From: Heterodera schachtii
Lineage: Eukaryota > Nematoda > Chromadorea > Rhabditida > Heteroderidae
Length of the DNA: 64,000 nt
Assembly (NCBI GenBank): GCA_023374025.1
Contig: SIJG01000205.1
Location: 62,001 to 126,000, forward strand
Direction: 5' to 3'
This document shows positions 48,841-62,558 of the stretch, one piece after another. Position 1 is the first letter of the stretch. Each line of letters opens with the position of its first letter. Made by a program: the position numbers and the translations under genes. The notes under the pieces are model-generated. The model was not told the DNA's origin and made no database searches. It saw nothing but the letters and a program-made list of their open reading frames with translations.

Positions 48841-48884
48841 AAAAAACATTGATTTTTAATAATTATTAAAAGCGAAATTTCATA

Positions 48885-49045
48885 ATTAAAAAACCTAATT
48901 AAAAATCTTTACGATTTTTTATTTTTCAAAAAATAAAAATTCATAAAAGATAGAATATCACAAACACCTCCGCCCAAGCAATCCAAATAACTGGATCAAA
49001 AGTATGGGTAGGTAAAACAGTTTAAAAATTATATGCGATAGAAAA
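48885..49045. repeat. Copy of palindrome outer segment
   Basis: Matches 15165-15345 (ATAGAATATCACAAACA, then CCAAGCAATCC) at roughly 85% by eye. The palindrome arms are therefore built from a repeat that also exists singly. Confidence 0.7.
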
Positions 49046-49063
49046 AATAATAAAAGAAACAAT

Positions 49064-49220
49064 AGAAAAAAATAAAAACAAATGAATAAAATTATTATAA
49101 TGATTTTATAATTAATGATAACAATAATAACAATACTTTTTTGATCAATTGGAAAGGACCCCCGTAAAAAAAAGATGTAAGTGTGCATAATAGATAAGCT
49201 AAGATAAGTTTACACTTAAA
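49064..49220. repeat. Segment Q, source copy
   Basis: A 157-bp segment (including GGAAAGGACCCCCG) repeated without visible difference at 49771-49927. Confidence 0.85.
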
Positions 49221-49686
49221 ATTAATTTTCTAAAAATTAATGTATATATCTTTATTAAATATACTAAAAAGCATTAAAATGTAAAAATTTACGATTAAAA
49301 TTATTTGATTTTATATGATTTTGAATAAAAAAATATATAAAAATAAAAAATCAATATTCAATAAGTTAAATTCAAAACAGTAAAAATGAATGGACTTATT
49401 AAAATTAATTATAATTTGTTATAAGAAATGTTATTAAATAAATTCAATTGAAAATTATAATTACATTTATTAGGAGTTTTTTGAACCGAAATTAATTCCA
49501 GTAATAATCAGCACATTATTTGTTTAGTAATTTTAATTTTATCTTAATAATAATTAGAAATCTAAATATAATTAATATTTTTTATTATAATTAATTTTAT
49601 TATATTTTCAGTTTATTATTAACTTTAACTATTACCAGAATTTTTAAATCTAAACCTTACATCTTATTTTTATTTCAAGCAAATGG

Positions 49687-50011
49687 ATTTGGTTGATCTA
49701 AATTTCAGATAATGAAAAAAACAAATTTTAAAATTAAATAAACATAAAATTTTGATTATTTTGAAAAATTAGAAAAAAATAAAAACAAATGAATAAAATT
49801 ATTATAATGATTTTATAATTAATGATAACAATAATAACAATACTTTTTTGATCAATTGGAAAGGACCCCCGTAAAAAAAAGATGTAAGTGTGCATAATAG
49901 ATAAGCTAAGATAAGTTTACACTTAAATTTGGTTGATCTAAATTTCAGATAATGAAAAAAACATATTTTAAAATTAAATAAACATAAAATTTTGATTATT
50001 TTGAAAAATTT
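49687..50011. repeat. P-Q-P duplication
   Basis: P (49687-49770; TTTGGTTGATCTAAATTTCA and following) is repeated at 49928-50011 with one visible difference. Between them sits Q, identical to 49064-49220. This is the pattern left by insertion of a copied patch with duplication of about 84 bp of target. Confidence 0.8.
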
Positions 50012-50034
50012 ATAAATAAAATATAAACACAAAA

Positions 50035-50595
50035 ACCAATATTTACTATTCAAATCTCGTAGCTTTAATACCCAAAATAAAAATATAAAAATTTAAGTCT
50101 TAAAAATAACATTTAAAATTATGAAATAATGAGCTAATGAAAATAAAAAATCATCCGTCAAAAGTTACTGTATAAATCAAAAATTGTTCGTTAAAATTTT
50201 ATAATGACCAGATCCCAACAAGATTTAAAAATTTGTAAATAATCAAACTAGACATTTAATAGGATAAAAAAGACAATTGATTTAAAAAATGAATAAATCA
50301 TACTAAATTTTTCGTTCATTTGAAAAATCAATTTTTATTCTAATTTGTCAAATCAAAAATCATAAACAATGCTTCTGTAAACAATATTAAGAATACTTTT
50401 TTGAATAATTGGAAAGGATTATCGTAAAACGAAATGAAAGAAAAACAATTATTATTTGTCATAATATTAAAAAATAAAATGAATATTCAATAGAAATTAA
50501 ATATCAAATGAAAGAATAATAAAATTCGGCATCAATGAGGATTCAATCCTTTGTGCTGGGTCGAGATGATCAGTAAAATGAATGGACCTATTAAA
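50035..50595. other. Mixed island repeats
   Basis: A diverged copy of the CAAATCTCGTAG repeat (50050-50180), the GACCAGATCCCAAC island (50200), and an island at 50520-50570 (GAGGATTCAATCCTTTGTGC) that is repeated at 16868. Confidence 0.6.
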
Positions 50596-51880
50596 ATAAT
50601 TCATGCGAATTGCCAAGCACTCGATTTGTACGCTTTGGAGATAACTGTTGATTTATTTGGGGACATGACTCTAATTAAATTAAAAATTCTTAATATACAT
50701 TTTTACACATAAAATTATATTTAAATGACTAATTATATGAATTAAAACAATACTACAAAGCGATGAGATTATAACAGATATATTTACAAAAAGTTACTTT
50801 ACATTAATTATAAGTTCAACAACTTTAAGAATAACTTAAATGAATAAAAAATTGAAAAACTTATTAATTTATTTAAAAGGAGTACGCCGAATGATTAGTT
50901 AGAGAATGATATTAGAAATCGAGGCGCAGAAAGCCGACTAAAAGCTAATAACCCGGCCCTGAAATTACAAATGTATAAAATAGCTTAGGAAAATAAATGT
51001 TCTTCGCGGCTGAAACAATAATAAAAATGAAAATTAAAAAATATTGAACAAAATTAATATAAATAAAAAATTTAATTAAATTTAAATTTTAAAAACATGA
51101 TGCAGAAAATAATGGAAGCCGATTTTTAAAATACACTAAAAATCATTTTGAATAAACATTATTTTCGTTTAAAATGTATTTAATAATTTTTTTTACTTTT
51201 AAATAAATAAAGAGAAATATTTAATAAAATTTTTAAATATTTTTTCAAAAACAAAAGTTTCTGTGCAAATTTTCAAATGATTATATATTTATTTTAAAAT
51301 AAATATTCTTCAAATCAATTAAATTAAAGGCATTGTGAATAATTAAAGAAACTATTAATTGTTAAATTAATTAAATAAAAATTCACCAGAGAGTACTAGA
51401 AATGATTACTGATCCTGAACCAAATTACATGTTCCGTTACGAAAAGGAGTGTAATTTGAGGAAGATTGCAATTAATAATTACGCTCAAATAGTTTGAAAA
51501 GAGAATCATAATTTACTGATCCAAAATATAATTAGTTCAAAAAATATTAAATCAATTATTAAGTTTAACAAAAATTACAAAAATAAACCATTTTTATGAA
51601 AAAGATTTAACAAATGTAAATAAATGAACCCAAAAAATGTCTAAAATATTTACTACAGAATAAAAAGTAAATAATGAAATAAAAAGAAATAGCATTTAAG
51701 AAAAAGAAAGAATTAATTAACCTTAAAAAATTTGAAAAATCAATATAATGAGTCACCGATAATTAAAAAAAGAATTACTAACAAAAACAAAAAATGAGAG
51801 AGAGAAACAAAAAAGATTAGAACATCTTCAAGCCTCCCGCCGAAGAGAGCCCATTGGGTGGATGAACTCGTATGCACAAT
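50595..51880 (+). repeat. Dispersed block R, copy 3
   Basis: Opens with TCATGCGAATTGCC (50601), as copy 1 does. It carries CACCAGAGAGTACTAG (51384) and GAAGAGAGCCCATTGGGTGG (51842). A unique insertion with GC-richer text (50880-51015) splits it from the rest of the block. Confidence 0.75.
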
Positions 51881-54800
51881 ATTAAGGAATAAATATATTT
51901 ACTTGTACATTCTTGCGACATTTAATTATGAAGAAATCAATTTTAAATTTGAAAAAAGAATCATAATTATTTTATGCGATTACCATTTCAATAAATGAAA
52001 GACTAATGATTAAATAGATGGTGTTTTAAATATTTACTACCCATTAAAAAAAAATTAAAAAACATATAATATTTAGATATTAAAAAAGAAATATTAAACA
52101 TACATTTTAAGCATAATTTAAAGCTTTACATTTCATTAAATTATGAAATTAACAGGGTATTAAATTATTATTTTTTTGATGAGGCACCGATAATTAAATA
52201 AGAATTTGTGAATTAAAACAAAAATGAACTAGAAAAAAGAATATGAAATCTTCCCGCCTTCTAATGAGGGCCCATACTGAATTGATTGACTCGGTATGGT
52301 CTGGCCTTATTAATCCAGAGCTCTCAAAAAATTGAAAGTGAGAAAATTTACAGAAAAAGAATTGGAATTGTAAAAACTATTAAAAATGTTTTATGAAAAT
52401 TTAATTGCTTCTAATAATGTATTATTTTGTATTAAAACACTACAATTAAATATTTAAAAACCTTTTTCTGTTATATTGTAAATATAAAGTATATTCATAA
52501 TCTGTAAATAAAACCTTATAAAAATACTAAAAAAATTTATTTTATGATTTGTAAAATTAATTTTAAAGAACAATAAAAAATTTTGTAATTATATTAAGTG
52601 CTAAGCGATTGATACCTTCTAAATAATTTAAAAATAAAGTTTTAATTTATAATTTTCTTTTAAAAATATAATAAAAATTTTCAATTTAAAAAAATGTTAA
52701 GACTGTAAAAAAAAAACATTAAAAAATAGATTATGAAGTTAAAACTAATTGCATTCTAATAATATTTTTGTTTCTACCTAACCTCAGAGGAAAATCGTTA
52801 GCAAATTCTTCACCAAGGGAAAGAGTTAAAATGAAACAATAATTAATTAGACCGTAAAATAAAAATGTGCTGATCACATTGAGCAGTGACAGCGAGAGAT
52901 ACCATGACATTGAGCATTTTATTAAAACAAATATGAGCAGAAAAAAATCAAATACAAAAAAAAAATTGAAAAAAATAAATAGTAAAACAAAATTAAAACT
53001 TCACTATAATTAGTTTGAAATCAAGAATCAGTATCACTTCATCTGTACAATGACAAGAGTTAATGATATATATTAATTATAAAAATAAATAATATTGCAA
53101 AAAATACAGTAAGACTAAAATGAAAAATAAAATTGGTTGATTTGTTTGATAATTAAAAGAAAATAATAAGACGAATTTGAAAGTTATTGGTTCTTTTGCA
53201 TGGGTTTTAACTTACAAATAAATAAAATTTTGTGAGTATAATAAAACTTCTTTTGCAATTTACAAAATGTTTTTCGTTTTGAGAAAAAGATACGGTAAAG
53301 TGCCAGTACAGACATTATTGTAAAATAATATACATGTTTTGGTTTGATAAATCCATAGACTTAATTAATGAATTACTTTTTTCCAAAAATATTAATTTAT
53401 GTTTTATTAATTGATTATGTAAAATAACTCAGACTAAAGATCAATTTTAAAATAAATAAGATAAATTAGCTTAATAATTGAATACAATCGAATCAATAGG
53501 CGTTGAATGGACGTGGTTTTTTTATTAAATTAAAAATATACAAATACATAAATAAACTATAAACAAATGCTTATTTAAATTTTTAGAAATGACCTAATTT
53601 TATAAATTATTCGGTTTTTCTTCCTAAAAAAGATAAAAAGGTAGTATTGTAATTGTATAAAATTATAATATTTAGAAGACCAAATTTTAATTCCCAGTAT
53701 TTATTGGACAAACATATCAATTTGATAAACGTCTTCCATTCTCATAAAATTCATTTCAATAGAATTGATGGAATTGCATGATGCTTGAATTGAAAATGAT
53801 TCTTTAATTAAAATAAAGATTATATTATTATATCTAAAAAAGAAAAAAATAGAGGGTAAAATAAATACCAATTAAATGAATTAATTTCTTTTTTCAATCA
53901 GCAATTCGAACCAGAACCAAGACTGGAGAATTAGTACAAAAATTATATTTTTATTCTAAATGAAAACTTATTAAAATTTAAAATAAGACTCAACCAAAAA
54001 TAAAAAATAAACAATTTAATTCATTAAAATTAAAAAAAAAATAATATTATTTAAAATTCAATATTTTTAAAACTTATTGCAGAAATAAAGCAAATTTAAA
54101 ATTGAAAGACCAAACCAATTCAATTCATTTTAATCATATTAATGTATCAAGCCCAAGCCATTTATAATAAAATTTTAAAATTATATTACCCATTTAATAT
54201 ACTGAATTACATTAATAAAAATTTTCAATATATGCATAAAAGTCCAATACAACTAAAATTTAAAAAAGCAAATATTAACAATTTAAATATAATATATTTA
54301 AATTTTGCATTAAAATAAGAGCTAACTCTTTTATTTATAAAAGTAATAAAACAAAAATACTATTGAATCACATTTAAAGAAAATGCTTATATTTATTAGA
54401 CCATTTTATAGCTAATATAATATAGACATTTAATAATGATAATAAACAATAATTTAGTTTTAAGATAATTAAAATTTATTGATAAAAAATTATTAATGAA
54501 AATAAATTTTAACGAAAGTTTGCAATTAATATTTTGACTAGGTCGAGAAAATGACAAAATATGAACCTTTAGAGAAGAGAAAAAAAACAAGATGCTGTCT
54601 GGGATTGGAAAATTTATTTTAATAAAACTTTTTACTTACGATGGATAAGATAATTGAAAATTTTAGTAAATAATAATGTAAACAATTAATATTTTACAAA
54701 TATAATCAAAAGGAATACACATTATTCTGAGAAAAGGAGCGGAGCGGAGACAAGAGTCAAAAAATTTATACAATAAAAAATAAAGGGATAATCAATAATT

Positions 54801-54990
54801 TATTCGTAGTAAAATTTAATCTTTAATAAGTTTAAATAAAATTAATCGAAATTTATTTATTCAGTCTAATTAAAATCAATTTAATGAATATATTTTAAAA
54901 CAAATAGTCCATTCTGTAATCGCCAAAACAAATTTAAACAAAATTGGAAATATATAAAATATTTGCGCCAATTATAACAAGAATGTTTTT
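51881..54990. other. AT-rich desert
   Basis: No gene recognised. Islands at 52250-52310 (GAGGGCCCATACTGA), 52865-52910, 53490-53515 and 53900-53940. Otherwise A/T-rich filler. Confidence 0.45.
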
Positions 54991-54998
54991 TATCCAGG

Positions 54999-55193
54999 AT
55001 GGGGAAACAATTGGACTATCCGCTGTTGAAGCGCGACATTTTTGTGCAAAATAAATTAACAAATTTTTCAAAACATTTGAGAAAGCAAATTTTACGACAC
55101 CGTCGTATAGACAGAAAAATTCTAATATATGTTAACACAAAAATATTTATGAATATAATATATTGGCCAGTTCAGAAATTATTAAATAATTAG
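54999..55193 (+). other. Short open frame after an acceptor-like site
   Basis: 64 codons directly after TTTTTTATCCAG. The first third (LDYPLLKRDIFVQNKL) has coding-like composition; the rest is Lys/Ile/Asn-rich as expected of AT-rich noise. There is no domain or second copy. Probably not a gene, possibly a decayed exon. Confidence 0.15.
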
Positions 55194-58100
55194 AAAAGTA
55201 AGTCTTCTAATTTATTTGCTTTTTATTATTATTATCATAAAGAGTAATTATAAAAAATAAATTTAAATCAAATTTTTGACGAATGAGCCTACAATTTATA
55301 TAATTAATAAATAACTATAATAAAAATAGATTTTAAATAAAATTAATGACTAAGCAAAAAACTGAGTGAAAACAAAAAAAAAGGAATCAAATTAATGTAA
55401 CGCTTCGATTGATAAAAAATTCATCTTCACATTTATTTATATTTTCGATTAGAGTTCTACTTTGAAACAATAATAGAAAGATGAATTCTGTGCAACTAAA
55501 TTCTTGAAGTATTAACGAAATTCGAGCGAAGTCTACAAGAGATATATGCCTAATTTAAATGTTGTTTTAATATATAAGATATTAATTAAGCAATAAAATT
55601 GAAAGATACTTGAAGGAAATAAATAAATAAATAACACAACATTAAAATCAGCATAATTTATCTAATTTTCTATAAAAATTAAAACAATCTATAAAATATA
55701 GTTTATTGCTAAAAATAAATTCAATTTCATAAATTAATCTTATAAAAAGATAATTAAATTTGTTTCAAGGTAAATAATAAATATATTAAAAATTTTGATC
55801 AAAAACAATAAAATAATTTTTTGTTATGAAATTAATAAATCTATAAAAGTAGAAATTAAAAAAACTGTTATGGAGTAAAACATTGTTTTCAAGCAAAAAA
55901 AGATTTAAAATCCATTATTCTGAAATCATCACGATTACTTTAATCGAAATGTTTAAACATATTTAGGATTAATTAAATTTCAAAAAATAATATAGAGGAC
56001 GTGAAGTTTTGTTCGTCTGCTAACATGGGGGACGTGAAAGTTTTATATTTCCAGTCAAATAACATGAATGGAAAACATTTAAATTACTTAACTTTAATAA
56101 AATTTATATGGAAAGAAATTTTTTATATATTTTTGTATTAATGCAAAATAAAATTCCTAACATACAGATAATTAGATAATGGGGAATTAAATAATTTAAA
56201 AATATTACTTAATAAATTATTCGATTTAAACATATAAAAACCAAATATAAATAAAAAAAATATATGTATAAAAACGATTGAATGATTTTACATGAAAATG
56301 CTTTTGTGCAACTATACCAATATACTTTGAAGAAGCACTTGATGAATTAATTTAAGACAACATTTATGAAAACACTAGACGAAAAATCACATTGCAAAAA
56401 AACATGAACAAAGTGAAAATTTAAAAAGAAGAATGTTTTTGGAGAAAATAAAAATAAAGTTTTAGTTGGATTTTGAATTGAATATAAAGTTTTTTGTAAA
56501 AAAATATTTTATAAACATTGAATAATAATCAGGGCTGCAAAATATGCATAAAAAAGAAAAAGAAAATTTACAAAAAAATTTGATAAAATTACATGAAGAA
56601 AAAGAAAGCAAAAACAAATAATTTTACTTGAGACATACATAAGACTTGAACGGGAAAAAACGGGAAAAACAAGAAGTAGATGGTGATAAAAGCTAGGAAA
56701 AGTATATAAACATAAATACTAAAACAAATCAATAAAATTTATATATTTTTTATAAAAAAAAATGAAAATAAATATAGCTTTCTTAACATAAGTCAGAATT
56801 AATTTAACATGAAGAAATTAATTAAAACAATGAAGTTCTACGAAAATTAAAGAAAACGTATAAATTTGATTTAAAATTAATAATTTATTAAAAAAAGTAA
56901 TGTGAAACTCTTTAGCAACACTTGGGATCATCGATCCAATTTTTACAATTAATTAGAATTTAAACACAAAAATTTAAAATGTTAAATTTTTAAAAATTTA
57001 TATTCGAAATCTGTATTTCTTATAGCTTTTAAAATATTATTTATTAAAAAGCAAAGTAATAAGTCTACATAAAAATAATGGAAAGCTTAAAAAATAATGT
57101 TAAATAATTAGTTGCAAATATGTCTAGTTGAATTCGTTCGTATCTATCCTACCACGGCAGCAAAGCAGAAAAAGTTTTTTTTGTTGTTTCAACTATTGAA
57201 GATTTAATAGAAATTGAAATAAAATAAAGCGATAACTCTTTTCATAAACTGATTATATTTCTGCTAAAGAAAATAAGCAACAAATGAAAAAAGAAGCAAT
57301 ACTTAAATATAATTATATTCTAATTTATTATTTAACAACCCAATTAAAAATAACGATTTTTATTATTTAATTATTAAATTCAAAAATTTTAAAAATATCG
57401 AATCGGACTCGAATCTGTAAATTAAAATCTCTCAAACAAATGAAAATATTTATGTATAATAAAATCCGTAAATGCAATTAAATATTATTAAAATCTAGAA
57501 GAAATAATATATATGTGGGAGTCGATTTTAATTAATTAACCATAACAAGGCAAAACAATCATTAAATTTTAAATATGTATACAGAATAAAATAATTTATA
57601 TATATCAATTTGAACAACTGACAGACAGCAAATTTCGCGGCAATCAATTCAGGATTTTTGAATAAATATAATCTGTCTGACACATATAAAAATTATACTG
57701 CCAAAAAAATGAAAAGAAAATGAATTAATGAAATAAACCTACAAAAAAGGTAAAATTAATTAACGATTAATTTATGTATATAAAATGATTTAAATTTTTA
57801 AATATTTCCCAGCTAAGTAAAAATAAGAAAAAGGTAGAGAATATGAAATAAATATAAATGAAAAATTAAAAATCAAACAATTTTATAATTTTAATAATTA
57901 CATGTAATAAAAATATATTAATAAATATAATAAAATTTAAAAAAATTAAAGTTAGCCCATATCGTTAAAAGATATTTGAAGGAAAAGACAACCTAATCAC
58001 AATAAATTTTACTGATAAAAGAAAATAAATAAATATGTTTAATTGGATAAAGATGTATCGGGAATAAAGCTGATGTTTTTCCAACAGCCCAACCAGGAAC

Positions 58101-59500
58101 CTTCCGACATCTCAGAAAGTTCTAATCAATTAATTAATTACAAGAATTTATAAACAGAAATTGTATTATATATGCCAACAAATGTTAGACTAAAGAAGAT
58201 TCCGCCGATTCACAACCAAACACGGACGAGCGATCCCGCTTTGAAGCGGTGACAGAGTGCCACTGCAGTAGGGATTTAATAAGCTCTATAAATATTTACA
58301 TTAAAAATGAGAGTATTCACAACATTAAAATTACAAATTCTGTTATAGCAATTTAATGATCAAATTAAAAATAATAAAGCCAGTTAAACAATAATAAAAA
58401 TAATAAAATATCATCAAAATGTTTCTAGTTTAAAGAAAACTAAATAAAAATGTATAAAAATTAGGAAAAAAAAATATATTTAAAGAAGTTGCTTTCAATT
58501 TTCACTTTGTGAAAACTTTAGATGTAAATAATTTTAGGATGCGCATTTTTGAAAGAGCAAATCGACAAACTAATGACGCATCTGATTTAGGGATTACGAA
58601 AATCGAAGAGCGTGCAAACGGACAACTCGACCCGGAAGCAGCGCACCAAAAAAATTAAAATTTAAAGGTAGTTGTCTTGGTTGGTTTTTTTTAAAAAATT
58701 GCAAAAATATTTTATCTAAAAAATCTTACCAAGAAAAATAATGGCTATACAAAGTATTAATAAATATTTTATAATAAGATTACCAAATAATAAATATTAA
58801 AAATTTATAGAAAAATTGTTATGAATATCATTATATTGAACAAAAATTTTTTTGCAAATATTATTTTAAATTGGCTCGATGGAATAATCATATTTCACGA
58901 GGAAGAAAATCAAGTTTTTGTTAACGTGTAATTAGCAAAATCTTTATTTTTTTTAGCATGGAAGGTTATATATTGATAATAATATTTTGCTCAAAAAAGT
59001 AAATTTATTAAACAAAATGAATTTAAATGTTTAAAGCATTTACATATAGGGAAAGACGGATGATTAAATTGTTATTACTAAACTGATAATTTTTGAAAGT
59101 TCAAGTTCAGAATTTTATAATATGAAGCAACAAATCCCTTAAAAATAATAAAAAAAATTCTTAAAATTTCTTCAGAATAACAGCTGAATTTCTTCGAGTG
59201 AAGGTTACTCAAAAAATTTGATACAACATAATAATTTTAAGAAAATATAAGTAAATAACGTAAAAAATAATAATTAAATAAAAATAAATATTCATTGGCA
59301 AACAAACATACAAAAATAGAAATTAAAATATTTATTTGTCTATTAGTTATTTTTTATAAAAGAAATAAATACAAAATTTTACTTTAATGCTAAAAACTTA
59401 TTTTAAATGAAAAACTTTTAAAAAATGATAAATTTATAAAATGCATTATTTCAAATAAGATTTATAAAATCGCTTTAAACTTAAATGAACAGAAACCAAA
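55194..59500. other. AT-rich desert with islands
   Basis: No gene recognised. GC-richer islands at 56000-56040, 57125-57175, 58050-58115, 58200-58275 (CACGGACGAGCGATCCCGC) and 58600-58650 (GACCCGGAAGCAGCGCACC). CAGGGCTGCAAAA at 56530 resembles a lone hAT-type terminus. Confidence 0.45.
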
Positions 59501-59539
59501 AAATTTTGTTGGCAAAAAAGAATAAATATACTTTAATAA

Positions 59540-59850
59540 AATAAAACAGTGACTGGACAAATGAATTGTTACTTTGACGGTTGACCGGGAAAAAGAAAAA
59601 AATATCTGACGGTTGACCGGGACAAGAAAAAATATTTAATCAATTAATTGTAAGCCTAAAAAACAAAAACGGTATATATGGCAAAAAAAAAGAATATATT
59701 TTAATTGAATAAAACAGTGACGTGACAAATCAATTGTTATTCGGACGGTCCGACCGGGAACAAGAAATATTTAAAAATCAACTAATTGCACGCTTGAAAA
59801 ACAAAAACGGTATATATGGCAAAAAAAAAGATAGACTACGAGAAAAAAAA
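59540..59850. repeat. Tandem duplicate, about 170-bp unit
   Basis: Two and a part units containing AAACAGTGAC, GACGGT..GACCGGGA and AAAAACGGTATATATGGC. The last word occurs at about 59668 and 59806. A shorter inner duplication of GACGGTTGACCGGGA lies at 59576 and 59607. Related text at 30330-30395 shows the unit is also dispersed. Confidence 0.75.
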
Positions 59851-62395
59851 ATAAGCCACCTTTAAAATATTAAGCATTTAAAATGAAAGTTTTAGTTTTC
59901 ACAGCACATAAATCATAAATTCAATTAAAGAAGTTTTATATGGTATAATAATTGCGAAAATGTTGACCCAATTTAAAATAAAATATCTTTTAAAATATAA
60001 AAAATTCAATAAAATAAAAAAAGAGCAAACGAATTTTTCGATAAGACCACTTTCAAAACTATGAAGGAAATGGTGCAATGATGAACGAGAGTGCTGCTAT
60101 AAAAAAATATATAAAAAATTAGAGAAAATATAAAGCAAAGATATTTACTTTAAAGTCAAGTGAATTACTCAATGCATAAAATATAAACAATGAATTCGTT
60201 CAATTATGATGAAAACCAAATGAATAGATTAGAAAAATAATTATGAATTATTATAAATAAAATTATCTTTTCTATAGATGATCTAATAAAAATACTTAAA
60301 ATGAATATTTATCTTATAAAAGAATATTTACATGATAATCAAGGAAACAAATTGGAATAAAAACAATATATGGATTTACAACTTAAAAAATATATGTAAC
60401 TTTTTTTTGCGCAAAACAACAATTTTTAATACAAAATTAGTAAAAATTTCTAAAAGAATTAAAATCTCAGTCATTACAATTTCACATTGTAAAGCAATAA
60501 ATCATGAATGAAATTTTAAATTAAAAAGTTTCTAAATACATATATTCAAAACATTGATCAAAAATCTAATTAAAAAATATATTATAAGATAATAAGAATG
60601 GAAAAATCTAAATATTTATATGAAATAAAAATTTTCTCAAATGATTTTTTAAATAAACTATTTTTATTAAATTGTTTTTATGAGATTCCTAAATGTGAAA
60701 GTATTTTTAATATTTTTAAATAAATTACCGACTTAATATACAACAAAATAATAGAAACAATTAAATATATATCAAAAACAATTTTACGATATGTTTATAT
60801 TGCAATAAAAATATGCTAAGATGCTAAATGAAAACATTAGTGAATGACTAAATGATAAAATTAAATTTAAAATAATTTGATGCAATATGTATATTAAAAT
60901 TCGTAATTTATAGAAAATATAATAAGATGATGCAAAAAATTCGAAGCCTTTTATGAAAAAAAATAAATAAATTTATAAAAATAGATTAATAACATAACCA
61001 AATTTATTATTGATATAAAGTGTAAATTTTTAAACTAATACCAAATAAAAATAGAGAAATAATCATTATATATAGAATACAACAGTGGAAATTGCAATAA
61101 ATCTAGCCACAGCAAAGAAGTGGTTGAATTAAATGAAAATATAATTGACATATTTTAAAGAAATTTATTCATTCAAATTACTTTTGTATTATTAATTTAA
61201 TTACATTAAATAATAAAAAAATTTAAATTAACATTTTTTTGCACTTCATAATATTTTATTAAAGTTTATGTATTTGATATGAATATATAAAAGTTAATAA
61301 ATTTTTAGTAAAAAAAAATAATAAATGCTAGAGAATTTTTTAAATTTAATTAATCGAAATAATCAAATAAAAACATTGCTTAAATAGAAATGTCAAAATA
61401 AAATTTATTATTTTTATGAAAATAAATGTAAAAAAAACTAAAGTTCACTAATCCTTTTTTTTATTTTAAAACCAGAAGATTTTTGATTTTTTTTTCATCT
61501 TAATATCATTAACATAAAAGGTTAATTATAATATAATACCAAATCCAGGAAAATATTAAATTATTTAATCATAAAATTACACTTATAATAATACCGTATT
61601 TTGTAGGAAACAAATAATTGATCAGAAAAAATAAAATACCGACTAATGAAATGAAACTGCAGTGAGTTATGGTTTCTATGAACAATACAAGAGAAATATT
61701 TTCTTTTGAAATTAAATGCTCCAAATATTATGGTTGTAAATTAAAAACAAAACAAAATAAGACCAAATAAAATAAAATATATTTTAAATTTTATGCATCG
61801 AATACTAAAATTTGCTAGAAATAAAAAATAATAGAAAAAAATCAAATAATATTTTAATGATCAGGTATATATAATTAAAATCAAAATGCATAAAAGGGAA
61901 ACTATTGATGTGAAATAAAACAAGAAAAATTTGCTTTGATGGACGAAGACTTTTACCAAAACAATGTAGTATACATGTGTTTTTTTAACCATTGCCAAAT
62001 TTTTATAAATAAATTAAACTTGCTTATTTTCATTTTAATTTGTTGAATAGTGAATACCCATAAAACCAAACGATTATTGGTATAATTTATTAATAGAACT
62101 TCTTTTCAAAAAAAAAAAAATTTCAGGCGACACCTGATGAATTTCAATTTTCCTTGACTAAATCATGAAATTAATATATTTTTTTAATATTTTTAAAAAT
62201 ACCAACAAAAATTTATCAATAAGTCTTAATATTTTTTGGTGAAAATCTGTTCAGAATGAGCATAAATTAAAAAAAAGAATCGCACTATAGAAAAATATTT
62301 TGAAAAGCAAAAAAATCGATCATAAATCGGTCTCACTGATTTAAGACTAAATTTTGAATTTTTATCTTGTATAAAATTTTTAAAACATAAAATTG
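59851..62395. other. AT-rich desert
   Basis: No gene recognised and few islands (60060-60090, 61650-61680, 61930-61960). The most uniform A/T stretch in the window. Confidence 0.45.
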
Positions 62396-62397
62396 AA

Positions 62398-62515
62398 AAC
62401 CTCGACCCAGACCCCGAACGATTTTGTCAACCGCGAACCCAACCCAAACTTAATGACCCCGACAACCCCGAACATCGACTTTCCAACCCCGATGGTCGGG
62501 GTCGCAACCTCGAAA
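62398..62515. mobile_element. CCCCGAAC/CCCCGAC-word fragment
   Basis: Repeated CCCCGAAC, ACCCCGAC and GGTCGGGGTCG words resembling the ends of the element at 37521-38381. Probably a lone end of that element type. The 60-codon - frame is a repeat translation. Confidence 0.45.
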
Positions 62516-62558
62516 AAACTAATGCTTTGATAATTCAATTTAAAACTAATTATTTTTC

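Noticed and set aside
50930..50985. Islands as exons of a giant - strand gene (TTTCAG then GG at 50980)
   Set aside because: One good acceptor was seen, but neighbouring islands lack matching splice sites and open frames.
13100..51880. CRISPR array
   Set aside because: The islands are not evenly spaced direct repeats with short spacers, and the DNA is eukaryotic in character.
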